Assembly (NCBI RefSeq): GCF_900102905.1
Contig: NZ_FNFV01000001.1
Location: 379,501 to 443,500 of the forward strand
DNA length: 64,000 nucleotides
Direction: 5' to 3'
Origin: Meinhardsimonia xiamenensis
Lineage (GTDB): Bacteria > Pseudomonadota > Alphaproteobacteria > Rhodobacterales > Rhodobacteraceae
Under the pieces are notes generated by a model. That model saw nothing but the letters and a program-made list of their open reading frames with translations. It made no database searches and was not told the DNA's origin. How positions within the stretch are numbered: the first letter of the stretch is position 1; every line of letters starts with the position of its first letter. Both the position numbers and the translations under genes were made by a program. Positions 41,418 through 49,649 of this stretch are shown one piece after another.

Positions 41418-42437
41418 ATGGCGACGGCGCTGAAGAAATATCAGAGGCTTGAGGCAACCGGGCTTTGGCGGCCTGCGCCGGGTGAGCAGCGGCGGGAAGT
41501 GATCGTTTCGCTGGGAAGTTCCAGCCTCACGCTGAGCGATACCGCCGGACGCGCCCTGGCGCACTGGTCGCTGGCGGCGATACGGCGGCTTGATCGCGGC
41601 GGCCCGCAGGCCCTGTTCGGGCCGGGCGGTGACGCGCCGGACACGCTCGAGATAGATGACGACCAGATGATTGCCGCGCTCGAACGCGTGCGGCGGGCGG
41701 TGGCCCGCACGCGGCCGCGCCCCGGGCGGTTGCGGCGCGTGGTGCTCGGCGCGTTTCTGGCGGTGATCAGCCTTGGCGCTGTCTTCTGGCTGCCCGACGC
41801 CATGATCGCCCGGGCGGTGGCGGCGTTGCCCGATGCAAGGCGCGCCGAGTTCGGCGAGAGGATGCTTGCCGCTCTGGCGCGGGTCGGCGGGCCACCTTGC
41901 CGCACCGCCGAGGGATTGCGTGCCCTCGACGCGGTGCAGCGGCGTCTGCGGGCAGGCCGGCCCGGACGGATCGTGATCCTGCCGGGCGGTGTGGTGCAGA
42001 GCGCGTCGCTGCCCGGGGGGATCATGGTTCTCGATCGGTCGGTGGTCGAGGATCACGATGATCCGGCGGTGCTGGCGGGTTTCGTGCTTGCGGAGGACGT
42101 GCGGCGCGACATGCGCGATCCGCTGCAATGGCTTCTGGAGGATCTGGGCGCCTTTGCCGCGTTGCGGCTGATGGTCACGGGCGACCTTTCAACGGCCGAT
42201 CTGGCGCATCACGCCGAAACCGTTGCGCGTTCCGCGCCGCTGCCGGTGGCGCCCGAAGCGCTTCTTGCGGGTTTCGCCGCTGCCGGCGTGCCGGCGACGC
42301 CTTACGCCCTGGCGCTCGACATTACCGGAGAGAGCACGCTTGCGCTGATCGAGGCCGATCCGGTGGCGCCGGCTGACGCCCGCCCCGTGCTCAGCGACTT
42401 CCAGTGGGTCGCCCTGCAAGGCATCTGCGGCGGCTGA
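41418..42437 (+). CDS. membrane-anchored protein resembling an M48 peptidase lacking HExxH
   Basis: 339 residues, no named family recognised. Residues 1-100 are a soluble, PH-like or unknown domain; 106-127 form a single membrane helix (RRVVLGAFLAVISLGAVFWLP). The segment 197-244 (SLPGGIMVLDRSVVEDHDDPAVLAGFVLAEDVRRD and on) aligns by eye with the M48 core, whose usual form is LPGG-I-V, then D-P-x-x-LA-x-VLAHE-xx-H. Here the HExxH position reads AEDVRRD, so zinc binding should be lost. It converges on the SPOR gene with a 3-bp gap. Confidence 0.7.
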   Translation: MATALKKYQRLEATGLWRPAPGEQRREVIVSLGSSSLTLSDTAGRALAHWSLAAIRRLDRGGPQALFGPGGDAPDTLEIDDDQMIAALERVRRAVARTRPRPGRLRRVVLGAFLAVISLGAVFWLPDAMIARAVAALPDARRAEFGERMLAALARVGGPPCRTAEGLRALDAVQRRLRAGRPGRIVILPGGVVQSASLPGGIMVLDRSVVEDHDDPAVLAGFVLAEDVRRDMRDPLQWLLEDLGAFAALRLMVTGDLSTADLAHHAETVARSAPLPVAPEALLAGFAAAGVPATPYALALDITGESTLALIEADPVAPADARPVLSDFQWVALQGICGG

Positions 42438-42440
42438 GGT

Positions 42441-43475
42441 TCAGCGCCGCGCGAAGGCATCGGCGAAGCCGGCCCGGCGCGCCAGCTTCAGCGCGGCGGC
42501 AATTTCGGCGTCGGAGGCGAAGGGGCCGGCCATCACGATCTGCACCGGCTTGCCGCGCAGCCGCGTCTTGCCGACGCGAACGGGCAGCCCATTCGCCTGC
42601 AGCGCCCGCGCGGCGTTTCGCGCATTGGCGGGAACGGCGAAGGTTCCGACCTGAACATAGGCGGCGCCTTGGGCTGCGGGAGCCGTTGTGGCGGGCGTGG
42701 GTGTCTTTCCGGCGATGACCACCTTTGTGCCTCGAGAGGCGGATTGGGTGACGAGGCGACGGGGGACGGTGTTCGTCCAGATCTGCGCCATCTGCGCCTC
42801 GCCTTCCGGCGTTCCCCGGCCGCGGTTGGGGTTCAGGCGGTCATCCTTGAAGGCGCTGCGGTAGCCCGGCGGCGGGGCGATGGGCACGGCGCTTCCCTGA
42901 ATGTGCTGGATGCCGCCGTAAGGGTCTTCGGCCTGCGGCCCGCAACGGACCGGATAGCGCGGATTGGGTTTGAGATAGGGTTGGGCCGCGGGTGAGACGT
43001 TGGGGCAGGCAGTGGTGGCGGTGGGCGCCTTCGCCGGGGCGGCAGACTTCGGCTTCACCGGTGCTGGTGCCATCTTGACGGGCGCGGGTTGCACTTTTGC
43101 GCTCGTCGTTGGGCGCGGACGCGTTGCGGTTTTCGGGGCGGGCGCGGTTGTGACCGTTGCGGTCCGGCGCGGCGGTTCGGTCACGCGCGGTGGCGTGGGG
43201 GCGGGGGGCTCGGCCGGTCTGGCGGTGGCGAAGGTGGGCGTCTGGCCGCAGATGAGCCTGCGCTGGCGGTCGACGCGCGGCACCCAGGTCACCGCGCCGT
43301 CGAAGCCTGCGCGCACATAGACACAGCCGCGGCTGTCCACGTACTGCCGGCCGGTGTAGCTCGCCGGCGGGTATTCGGCCGGCCCGTCGTCATTGCGCAG
43401 GGTTTGAGCCATCGCCGGCGCGCTGCCGAGAATGACCGCAATTATTGGCAATAAAGCCGTCCAAATCGTCCGCAT
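42441..43475 (-). CDS. SPOR-domain protein, exported, proline-rich
   Basis: 344 residues: signal peptide (MRTIWTALLPIIAVILGSAPAMA), a conserved N-terminal unit RQYVDSRGCVYVRAGFDGAVTWVPRVDRQRRLICG, a long Pro/Ala/Thr/Lys linker (about 80-150), and a C-terminal SPOR fold (AAYVQVGTFAVPANARNAARALQANGLPVRV...VMAGPF). SPOR domains bind denuded glycan at division sites, so a septal or cell-wall role is likely. The ATG at 43475 is chosen; the frame stays open upstream through the dnaE2 start, which is a shadow. Confidence 0.86.
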   Translation of the reverse strand: MRTIWTALLPIIAVILGSAPAMAQTLRNDDGPAEYPPASYTGRQYVDSRGCVYVRAGFDGAVTWVPRVDRQRRLICGQTPTFATARPAEPPAPTPPRVTEPPRRTATVTTAPAPKTATRPRPTTSAKVQPAPVKMAPAPVKPKSAAPAKAPTATTACPNVSPAAQPYLKPNPRYPVRCGPQAEDPYGGIQHIQGSAVPIAPPPGYRSAFKDDRLNPNRGRGTPEGEAQMAQIWTNTVPRRLVTQSASRGTKVVIAGKTPTPATTAPAAQGAAYVQVGTFAVPANARNAARALQANGLPVRVGKTRLRGKPVQIVMAGPFASDAEIAAALKLARRAGFADAFARR

Positions 43476-43608
43476 GATGTGGCCCCCACCAGATCTTGTG
43501 GAAGGATGCCCGACAAACCCCAGCCAGTAAAGGGGATTGTGTCGGGCTGGGCGCCTGAATGGCCGGGTGCGCTTGACTCGGGCGGCGGGGGCGGCAGAGT
43601 CGCAGAGA

Positions 43609-43623
43609 GAACAAAAAAGGAAC
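43609..43623. promoter_or_regulatory. LexA (SOS) box at the dnaE2 start
   Basis: GAACAAAAAAGGAAC is GAAC-N7-GAAC, the reverse complement of the alphaproteobacterial LexA direct repeat GTTC-N7-GTTC. It ends at the base before the dnaE2 ATG and overlaps the ribosome-binding region. LexA bound here would block an upstream promoter's transcript from elongating. Confidence 0.82.
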
Positions 43624-46566
43624 ATGCGAGTCGCCATGGGCTTTGCCGAGCTCGATGTGACCACCAATTTCACCTTTCTCACGGGGGGCTCGCACCCCGA
43701 GGAATTCGTCGCGCGCGCCGCGGAGCTGGGCATCGGGGCGCTGGCGGTGGCGGATGTGAACTCGGTCGCGGGCGTGGTGCGGGCGCATGTGGCCGCGCGC
43801 GAGATCGCCCGTGAGGTTGCCGCGCGGCGGGCGGCGCCGCTGATCGGCCCGCCACGACCGGCGCATATCCCGAAGCCCCCTTCGGCGGATGTCGAGACGG
43901 TGCCGCGGGTCATTCCAGGCGCGCGCATCGTCATGGAGGATGGCTTTTCCGTCACCGCCCTGCCGCGCGACCGGGGGGGCTGGGGGCGGCTCTGCCGGCT
44001 GATCTCGCGCGGGCGGCTGCGCGCGCCCAAGGGCGCCTGCCGGCTCACCCTCGATGATCTGCTGGAATGGGGCGCGGGGATGGAGCTTCTCCTCCACCCC
44101 CCGGCGGAGGTCACGCCTCACTGGCGGGCCGGGGCGCGGCGGCTGGTGCGGCGCTTCGGGGCGGCGGTGACGCTGCGGATGGCGCCGCGCTATGACGGGC
44201 AGGATCGCGCGCGTTTCGCCGCCCACGCCGCGCTTGCGGCCGAGCTTGGCGTGCCCACCGTGGCCAGTGCCGCGCCGATCATGCACCGCGCCAGCCGGCG
44301 GCGGCTTGTCGATGTGCTCACCGCGATCCGGCTTGGCTGCCGGGTGGATGAGCTCGGCCGCGCCGCGCGCGCCAATGCCGAGGAGCGGCTGCGCTCGGAG
44401 GCGGAGATGCGGCGCATCTTCGCCGGTCACGAGGCGGCGGTGGAGCGCTCGGCCGAGATCGCCGCGCGCTGCGGCTTCGCGCTCGACGATCTGCGCTACG
44501 AGTATCCTTCCGAGATCGCCGGGAGCGAGAGCCCGGCGGCGCGGCTGGCCCGGCTCGCCCGCGAGGGGCTTGCCTGGCGCTACCCCGAGGGCGCGCCCGA
44601 GCGGGTGCGGGCGATGCTCGAGCACGAGCTCGCGCTGATCGGCAAGCTCGGCTACGAGCCCTATTTCCTCACCGTGCGCGACATCGTCGCCTTCGCCCGC
44701 TCGCGCGGCATCCTCTGCCAGGGGCGGGGCTCGGCGGCCAATTCGGTGGTCTGCTACTGCCTTGGCATCACCGCCGTCAGCCCCGAGATCGGCTCGATGG
44801 TGTTCGAGCGCTTCGTCTCCGAGGCGCGCGACGAGCCGCCCGACATCGACGTGGATTTCGAGCATGAGCGCCGCGAGGAGGTGATCCAGCACATCTATGA
44901 GCGCTACGGCCGGCACCGGGCGGGGCTGTGCGCGACCGTCATTCACTACCGGGGCAAGCGCGCGGTGCGCGAGGTCGGCCGCGCGATGGGGCTTTCGGAG
45001 GACACCATCGCCGCGCTTTCCTCTCAGCTCTGGGGGTTTTCCTCCTCGGAAGGCCTCGAGGCGGCGCGGCTGCGCGAGATCGGGCTCGACCCCGCCGACC
45101 GGCGGCTTTCACAGACGCTGGCGCTCGTGCGCGAGATCATCGGCTTTCCGCGCCACCTGTCGCAGCATGTGGGCGGCTTCGTCATCACCGAGGGCCGGCT
45201 TGACGAGCTCTGCCCGGTGGAGAATGCGGCGATGGAGGACCGCACCGTCATCTCATGGGACAAGGACGACATCGACGCGCTCGGCATCCTCAAGGTGGAC
45301 ATCCTCGCGCTCGGCATGCTCACCTGCATCCGCAAGGCCTTCGAGCTGATCCGCCAGCATCACCGCATCGACTACACGCTCGCGACGCTGCCGCCCGAGG
45401 ATCCGGCCGTCTACGACATGCTCTGCCGGGCCGATTCGCTTGGCGTCTTTCAGGTGGAGAGCCGGGCGCAGATGAACTTCCTGCCGCGGATGCGGCCACG
45501 CTGCTTCTATGATCTCGTCATCGAGGTGGCGATCATCCGCCCCGGCCCCATTCAGGGCGACATGGTGCACCCCTATCTGCGGCGCAGGAACGGCGAGGAG
45601 GAGGTGCGCTTTCCGTCCGACGCGCTGGGCGAGGTGCTGGGCAAGACGCTGGGCGTGCCCTTGTTTCAGGAACAGGCGATGCAGATCGCCATCATCGGCG
45701 CGGGCTTCACGCCGGAAGAGGCCGACCGGCTGCGCCGCTCGCTCGCCACCTTCAAGAAGCATGGCTCGGTCAGCGAGTTCCGGGGCCGCTTCATGCGCGG
45801 CATGGCGGCGAACGGCTATGATGCCGAATTCGCCGAGCGCTGCTTTTCGCAGATCGAGGGCTTCGGCTCCTACGGCTTTCCCGAAAGCCATGCGGCGAGC
45901 TTCGCGCTGCTCGTCTATGCCAGCGCCTGGCTCAAGTGCCATCACCCCGGCATCTTCGCCTGCGCGCTTCTCAACTCCCAGCCGATGGGGTTTTACGCGC
46001 CTGCCCAGATCGTGCGCGATGCGCGCGAGCACGGGGTGGAGGTGCGCCCCGTCTGCATCAACGCCAGCTACTGGGACAATGTGATGGAGCCCGACGGGCG
46101 CGGAGGGCTCGCGCTGCGCCTCGGCTTTCGCCAGATCCGCGCCCTGCGGGAGGAGGACGCGCGCTGGATCGTGGCCGCGCGCGGCAACGGCTACACGGCC
46201 GTGGAGGATGTCTGGCGCCGCGCGGGGGTGGGGCCGGCCACGCTGCGCGTGCTGGCCGAGGCCGACGCCTTCGCCTCTCTGGGGGTGAGCCGGCGCGAGG
46301 CGCTCTGGGCGGCAAAGGCGCTGGCGAAGGGGGGCGAGCTGCCGCTCTTTGCCGGCGACCTCGATGGCGAGGGGATCATGGAGCCCGCCGCGCATCTGCC
46401 CGCGATGAGCCTCGCCGAGGAGGTGGTGGAGGATTACGTTGCCCTGCGGCTGACGCTGAGGGCGCATCCGATGGCGCTGTTGCGCCATCTGCTCACCCCG
46501 CCCGATGGAAGCCCGCCCGTTGGCGCCGAACCCGCGCGCGGGCGCCTCACGGCTGCCAGCGGCTGA
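43624..46566 (+). CDS. dnaE2: error-prone DNA polymerase DnaE2 (ImuC), C-terminally shortened
   Basis: 980 residues, shorter than typical DnaE2 (about 1050-1180). Order: PHP domain (FAELDVTTNFTFLTGGSHPEEF); palm with catalytic Asps in PDIDVDFEHERREEV (about residues 406 and 408) and KVDILALGML (about 559), matching the E. coli alpha triad; tandem HhH region near 850. The final OB-fold region (usual VAGLVLVRQRPGTAKG segment) is absent. The protein stops 20 nt inside the antisense end of moaE, so this is not a simple frameshift. The start may be 43624 or the ATG at 43636. No imuA/imuB is adjacent. Confidence 0.88.
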   Translation: MRVAMGFAELDVTTNFTFLTGGSHPEEFVARAAELGIGALAVADVNSVAGVVRAHVAAREIAREVAARRAAPLIGPPRPAHIPKPPSADVETVPRVIPGARIVMEDGFSVTALPRDRGGWGRLCRLISRGRLRAPKGACRLTLDDLLEWGAGMELLLHPPAEVTPHWRAGARRLVRRFGAAVTLRMAPRYDGQDRARFAAHAALAAELGVPTVASAAPIMHRASRRRLVDVLTAIRLGCRVDELGRAARANAEERLRSEAEMRRIFAGHEAAVERSAEIAARCGFALDDLRYEYPSEIAGSESPAARLARLAREGLAWRYPEGAPERVRAMLEHELALIGKLGYEPYFLTVRDIVAFARSRGILCQGRGSAANSVVCYCLGITAVSPEIGSMVFERFVSEARDEPPDIDVDFEHERREEVIQHIYERYGRHRAGLCATVIHYRGKRAVREVGRAMGLSEDTIAALSSQLWGFSSSEGLEAARLREIGLDPADRRLSQTLALVREIIGFPRHLSQHVGGFVITEGRLDELCPVENAAMEDRTVISWDKDDIDALGILKVDILALGMLTCIRKAFELIRQHHRIDYTLATLPPEDPAVYDMLCRADSLGVFQVESRAQMNFLPRMRPRCFYDLVIEVAIIRPGPIQGDMVHPYLRRRNGEEEVRFPSDALGEVLGKTLGVPLFQEQAMQIAIIGAGFTPEEADRLRRSLATFKKHGSVSEFRGRFMRGMAANGYDAEFAERCFSQIEGFGSYGFPESHAASFALLVYASAWLKCHHPGIFACALLNSQPMGFYAPAQIVRDAREHGVEVRPVCINASYWDNVMEPDGRGGLALRLGFRQIRALREEDARWIVAARGNGYTAVEDVWRRAGVGPATLRVLAEADAFASLGVSRREALWAAKALAKGGELPLFAGDLDGEGIMEPAAHLPAMSLAEEVVEDYVALRLTLRAHPMALLRHLLTPPDGSPPVGAEPARGRLTAASG

Positions 46567-46999
46567 GCGCGTCCTCGTCCTCTTCCTTCGCGGCCACCCA
46601 GGCGGCTTCGCCCTCGGCGGTGATCTCGCGCTTCCAGAACGGCGCGCGCGACTTGAGGTAATCCATCAGGAACTCGGCCGCGGCGAAGGCATCGGCCCGG
46701 TGCGGCGCGGCAGTGGCGACCATCATGATCGCTTCGCCCGGCCGCATGGGCCCGTGGCGATGGATGACGAGACAGCCCGAAAGGTGCCAGCGCTCCTCGG
46801 CCTCGGCCGCGATCCTGCCGATGGCGCGCTCGGTCATGCCGGGGTAGTGCTCGATCTCCATGGCGGCAAGCGTCCCGCCCTCGTCACGCACGATGCCGGT
46901 GAAGCTCACCACCGCCCCCGCGCCTGTCACAGCTTCGGTGAAGCGCTCAAGCTCGGCACCCTGCGCGAACGGCTCGGTCTGGATGCGGATCTCGGCCAT
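46547..46999 (-). CDS. moaE: molybdopterin synthase catalytic subunit
   Basis: 150 residues. SFTGIVRDEGGTLAAMEIEHYPGMTERAIGRI, CLVIHRHGPMRPGEAIMMVATAAPHRADAF, and LKSRAPFWKREI (catalytic lysines) are the MoaE core. It converts precursor Z to molybdopterin with MoaD. Its 3' end overlaps the antisense end of dnaE2 by 20 nt. It is 13 bp downstream of moaD. Confidence 0.94.
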   Translation of the reverse strand: MAEIRIQTEPFAQGAELERFTEAVTGAGAVVSFTGIVRDEGGTLAAMEIEHYPGMTERAIGRIAAEAEERWHLSGCLVIHRHGPMRPGEAIMMVATAAPHRADAFAAAEFLMDYLKSRAPFWKREITAEGEAAWVAAKEEDEDALSRWQP

Positions 47000-47012
47000 G
47001 CTCCGCCCCCGG

Positions 47013-47261
47013 TCAGCCGCCCGTCATGGGCGGGAAGAAGGCGACCTCGCGCGCGCCCTTGAGCGGCGCGTCGAAGTCGGCAAGCTCCTGATCCACCGCC
47101 ACCCGAAGCGCGGAGAGGTCGGCAAATGCCGCTGCATAGCGCGCCTCGCGCGCGGCGAGCTCACCCACGAGCTCGGCCACCGTCTCGGCCTCCGTCTCCA
47201 CCTTTTCGCGGGGGATGCCGATGCGCTCGCGCACCCAGGCGAAATAGAGAACCTCGATCAT
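47013..47261 (-). CDS. moaD: molybdopterin synthase sulfur-carrier subunit
   Basis: 82 residues with a ubiquitin-like fold and the essential C-terminal Gly-Gly (FFPPMTGG), where the thiocarboxylate forms. The start is the ATG at 47261, overlapping the pgsA stop by 4 nt (ATGA). It works with moaE directly downstream. Confidence 0.93.
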   Translation of the reverse strand: MIEVLYFAWVRERIGIPREKVETEAETVAELVGELAAREARYAAAFADLSALRVAVDQELADFDAPLKGAREVAFFPPMTGG

Positions 47262-47929
47262 TCCGCGTCTGCCTCTCTCAGAAGCGGCACCGACTTGCGC
47301 CAGTAATCCCACCCGGTGATCGCCGTCAGACCCGCCGCCAGCCACAGAAGCGCGGTGCCGCCGTAGTAGCTCACCATCGCGCCTTCATGTTTCCAGCGCA
47401 GCCCCATCACGTCACGCTCTTCTCCGGCAAGGATGCGCTCGACCATCTCCGCATCCATGCCGAAGCTGTGCATTCCGAAATAGTGGACGAAGAGCCCCTG
47501 TGCGAAAAGCACGGTGATCGCCACCATCTGCACGGTGGTCTTCCACTTGGCGAGGTTGGTGACCTTCACATGATGGGCGCGGTCGCCGAGATACTCGCGC
47601 AGCCCCGAGACGAAGACCTCGCGGAACAGGATCACCACGGCCGGAACCACGATCCACGGGTTGAGGCCGGTGAGACCGGCGAGAATCATCAGCGAGATCG
47701 CCACGATCGCCTTGTCGGCGATCGGGTCGAGCATGGCGCCGAAGGCCGAGACCTGCCCCCACAGCCGCGCAAGCCGGCCGTCGATGTAGTCGGTCACGGC
47801 GGCAGCGACAAAAAGGATCACCGCCAGCCAGTCGGCCCAGGGGCGGGCGAGAAACAGGAACGACAGCCCGATGACGGGAGCCGAGGCCAGCCTCAGCACG
47901 GTGAGGGTATTGGGCAGGGTCCAGCGCAT
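47258..47929 (-). CDS. pgsA: CDP-diacylglycerol-glycerol-3-phosphate 3-phosphatidyltransferase
   Basis: A 223-residue inner-membrane enzyme making phosphatidylglycerol phosphate. The CDP-alcohol phosphotransferase motif D-xx-DG-xx-AR-x8-G-xxx-D-xxx-D is seen in VTDYIDGRLARLWGQVSAFG followed by AMLDPIADK. MRWTLPNTLTVLRLASAPVIG is the typical PgsA N-terminus. It is first in the pgsA-moaD-moaE run (4-nt overlap with moaD), an order also seen in other alphaproteobacteria. Confidence 0.93.
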   Translation of the reverse strand: MRWTLPNTLTVLRLASAPVIGLSFLFLARPWADWLAVILFVAAAVTDYIDGRLARLWGQVSAFGAMLDPIADKAIVAISLMILAGLTGLNPWIVVPAVVILFREVFVSGLREYLGDRAHHVKVTNLAKWKTTVQMVAITVLFAQGLFVHYFGMHSFGMDAEMVERILAGEERDVMGLRWKHEGAMVSYYGGTALLWLAAGLTAITGWDYWRKSVPLLREADAE

Positions 47930-47982
47930 GGCGCCTTCCTAACCCGCGTCGCCGCCGGCGGAAAGGGGGCGCGCGGCGGAAC

Positions 47983-48741
47983 TCAGCGCTGCTCGTCGTC
48001 TTCGTCCGGGGCCGAGTCCGGGAGGTTGAACAGGCTGTCGGCGTCGGGCAGTGCCTCGCCATCGTCCGCTTCGGACTCGTCGCGCGGGTCGGAGAGCGAG
48101 AATGTCTCGAGCCCGGAGATTGCCGAGGGAATGCGCGGTTCCGGCTCCATGCTGAGCGACTGCTCGGTGGAGACGAGCTTGCGCCGCTCCTCGTCCGAGA
48201 GAACGCCGCCTTCCCTGGCCTTCTTCGCCGCCGCCTTCTGCACCGCCGCGTCAAGCTCGGACTGCTTGCACAGACCCAGCGCCACCGGGTCGATGGGCTG
48301 GATGTTGGCAATGTTCCAGTGGGTGCGGTCGCGGATCGACTGGATCGTGGGTTTGGTCGTGCCAATGAGCTTGGCAATCTGCGCGTCCGAAAGCTCGGGG
48401 TGGAACTTCACCAGCCACAGGATCGCCGCCGGGCGGTCCTGCCGCTTGGAAAGCGGCGTGTAGCGCGGGCCGCGGCGTTTTTCCTCGCCAACGGCGGCGG
48501 GGTTGTACTTGAGCTTCAGCCGATAGGTGGGGTCGGCCTCGCCCTTGCGGATTTCCTCGGCATCGAGCTGGTTGTTGGCGATCGGGTCGAAACCCTTGAC
48601 GCCCTGGGCCACGTCGCCGTCGGCGATGCCCTGCACCTCAAGCTCGTGCAGGCCGCAGAAATCGGCAATCTGCTTGAAGGTCAGCGTGGTGTTGTCGATC
48701 AGCCAGACGGCCGTCGCCTTTGCCATGATCGGTTTCGCCAT
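47983..48741 (-). CDS. cell-cycle transcriptional regulator TrcR-like (DUF1013)
   Basis: 252 residues. MAKPIMAKATAVWLIDNTTLTFKQIADFCGLHELEVQGIADGDV is the DUF1013 start, and GTTKPTIQSIRDRTHWNIANIQPIDPVALGLCKQSELD its second half. The protein is alphaproteobacteria-specific and was named TrcR in recent annotation. The last 60 residues are acidic and poorly conserved. The ATG at 48741 is used; the frame upstream to 48891 is not supported. It is divergent from the RNase T2 homologue. Confidence 0.87.
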   Translation of the reverse strand: MAKPIMAKATAVWLIDNTTLTFKQIADFCGLHELEVQGIADGDVAQGVKGFDPIANNQLDAEEIRKGEADPTYRLKLKYNPAAVGEEKRRGPRYTPLSKRQDRPAAILWLVKFHPELSDAQIAKLIGTTKPTIQSIRDRTHWNIANIQPIDPVALGLCKQSELDAAVQKAAAKKAREGGVLSDEERRKLVSTEQSLSMEPEPRIPSAISGLETFSLSDPRDESEADDGEALPDADSLFNLPDSAPDEDDEQR

Positions 48742-48862
48742 GTCAGGGCTCCTGAAATGCAATTCTCCTGTGCCGTGGAAACGGCCGGCCGCTTCGGGCC
48801 TCATCCTCGCTTTCGGGGATTGCCGCCTATATAGTCGCGCGACGGGAGGGAGAAAAGGGCAA

Positions 48863-49501
48863 ATGCGCTGGATCCTGGCACTCTGGATCATCCTCGCCGC
48901 CGCGCTGCCGGCCCGCGCCGATGGCGAGCGGGCAGGGGATTTCGACTACTACGTGCTGGCGCTGAGCTGGTCGCCCACATGGTGTGCGCTCGAGGGCGAC
49001 GCGCGCGGCTCGCCCCAGTGCAAGGAGAACGCCGATTTCGGCTGGGTTCTGCACGGGCTCTGGCCGCAATACGAGGAGGGCTGGCCCGCGTGGTGTCGCA
49101 CGAGCGCGCGCAACCCCTCCCGCGGCGAGACCGCCGGCATGGCCGACATCATGGGCAGCCCGGGCTCCGCCTGGCACCAGTGGAAGAAGCACGGCCGTTG
49201 CACGGGGCTGGACCCGGCCGACTATTTCGCCCTTGCGCGGCATGCGTGGGAGAGGATCGGGAAGCCCGAGGTCTTTCGCCGCCTCGACCGGCCGGTCAAG
49301 CTGCCGGCGGCGGTGGTGGAGGAGGCCTTCCTGAAGGCCAATCCCGCGCTCTCGCCTGACATGGTCACCGTCACCTGCAAGGCGGGGCGCATCCATGAGG
49401 TGCGCATCTGCCTCACGCGCGAGCTCGAGCCGCGCGCCTGCAGTGCCGATGTGGCGCGCGACTGCCCGCTTCAGGATGCCCTTCTCGAGCCGATCGAGTG
49501 A
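48863..49501 (+). CDS. RNase T2-family protein, secreted, with Glu-to-Gln change at the active site
   Basis: 212 residues: a signal peptide (MRWILALWIILAAALPARA) and an RNase T2 fold. CAS I is FGWVLHGLWPQ (His64). CAS II reads WHQWKKHGRC (His105, Gln106, Lys109, His110); the family usually has HEWxKHGxC, so the catalytic Glu is Gln here. Several cysteines suggest disulfides in the periplasm. The start at 48863 follows GGGAGGGAGAAAAGGG. It probably still degrades RNA weakly or acts otherwise; activity cannot be assumed. Confidence 0.85.
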   Translation: MRWILALWIILAAALPARADGERAGDFDYYVLALSWSPTWCALEGDARGSPQCKENADFGWVLHGLWPQYEEGWPAWCRTSARNPSRGETAGMADIMGSPGSAWHQWKKHGRCTGLDPADYFALARHAWERIGKPEVFRRLDRPVKLPAAVVEEAFLKANPALSPDMVTVTCKAGRIHEVRICLTRELEPRACSADVARDCPLQDALLEPIE

Positions 49502-49649
49502 AGCGGCGAGCCGTCTCCTGCCGTCCGGGCTCGCTGCGATTTGATCACGCGCTCTGCCCGGCCGTGGTATTCTAGCGCCACAGGCCCGGGACACGGGCCG
49601 GCGTCTGCTCCCGGGCCGTCCGGAAGTCCGGCCGTGAGGAGGAGATGCC

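Noticed and set aside
46500-46600. Frameshift explaining the short DnaE2
   Set aside because: The other frames downstream read only the antisense of moaE; no DnaE2 C-terminal motif is recoverable.
49570-49640. GGCCCGGG...CCCGGGCC inverted repeat as a terminator after the RNase T2 gene
   Set aside because: The arms pair, but no T tract follows on either strand and the loop is long; not enough to call.
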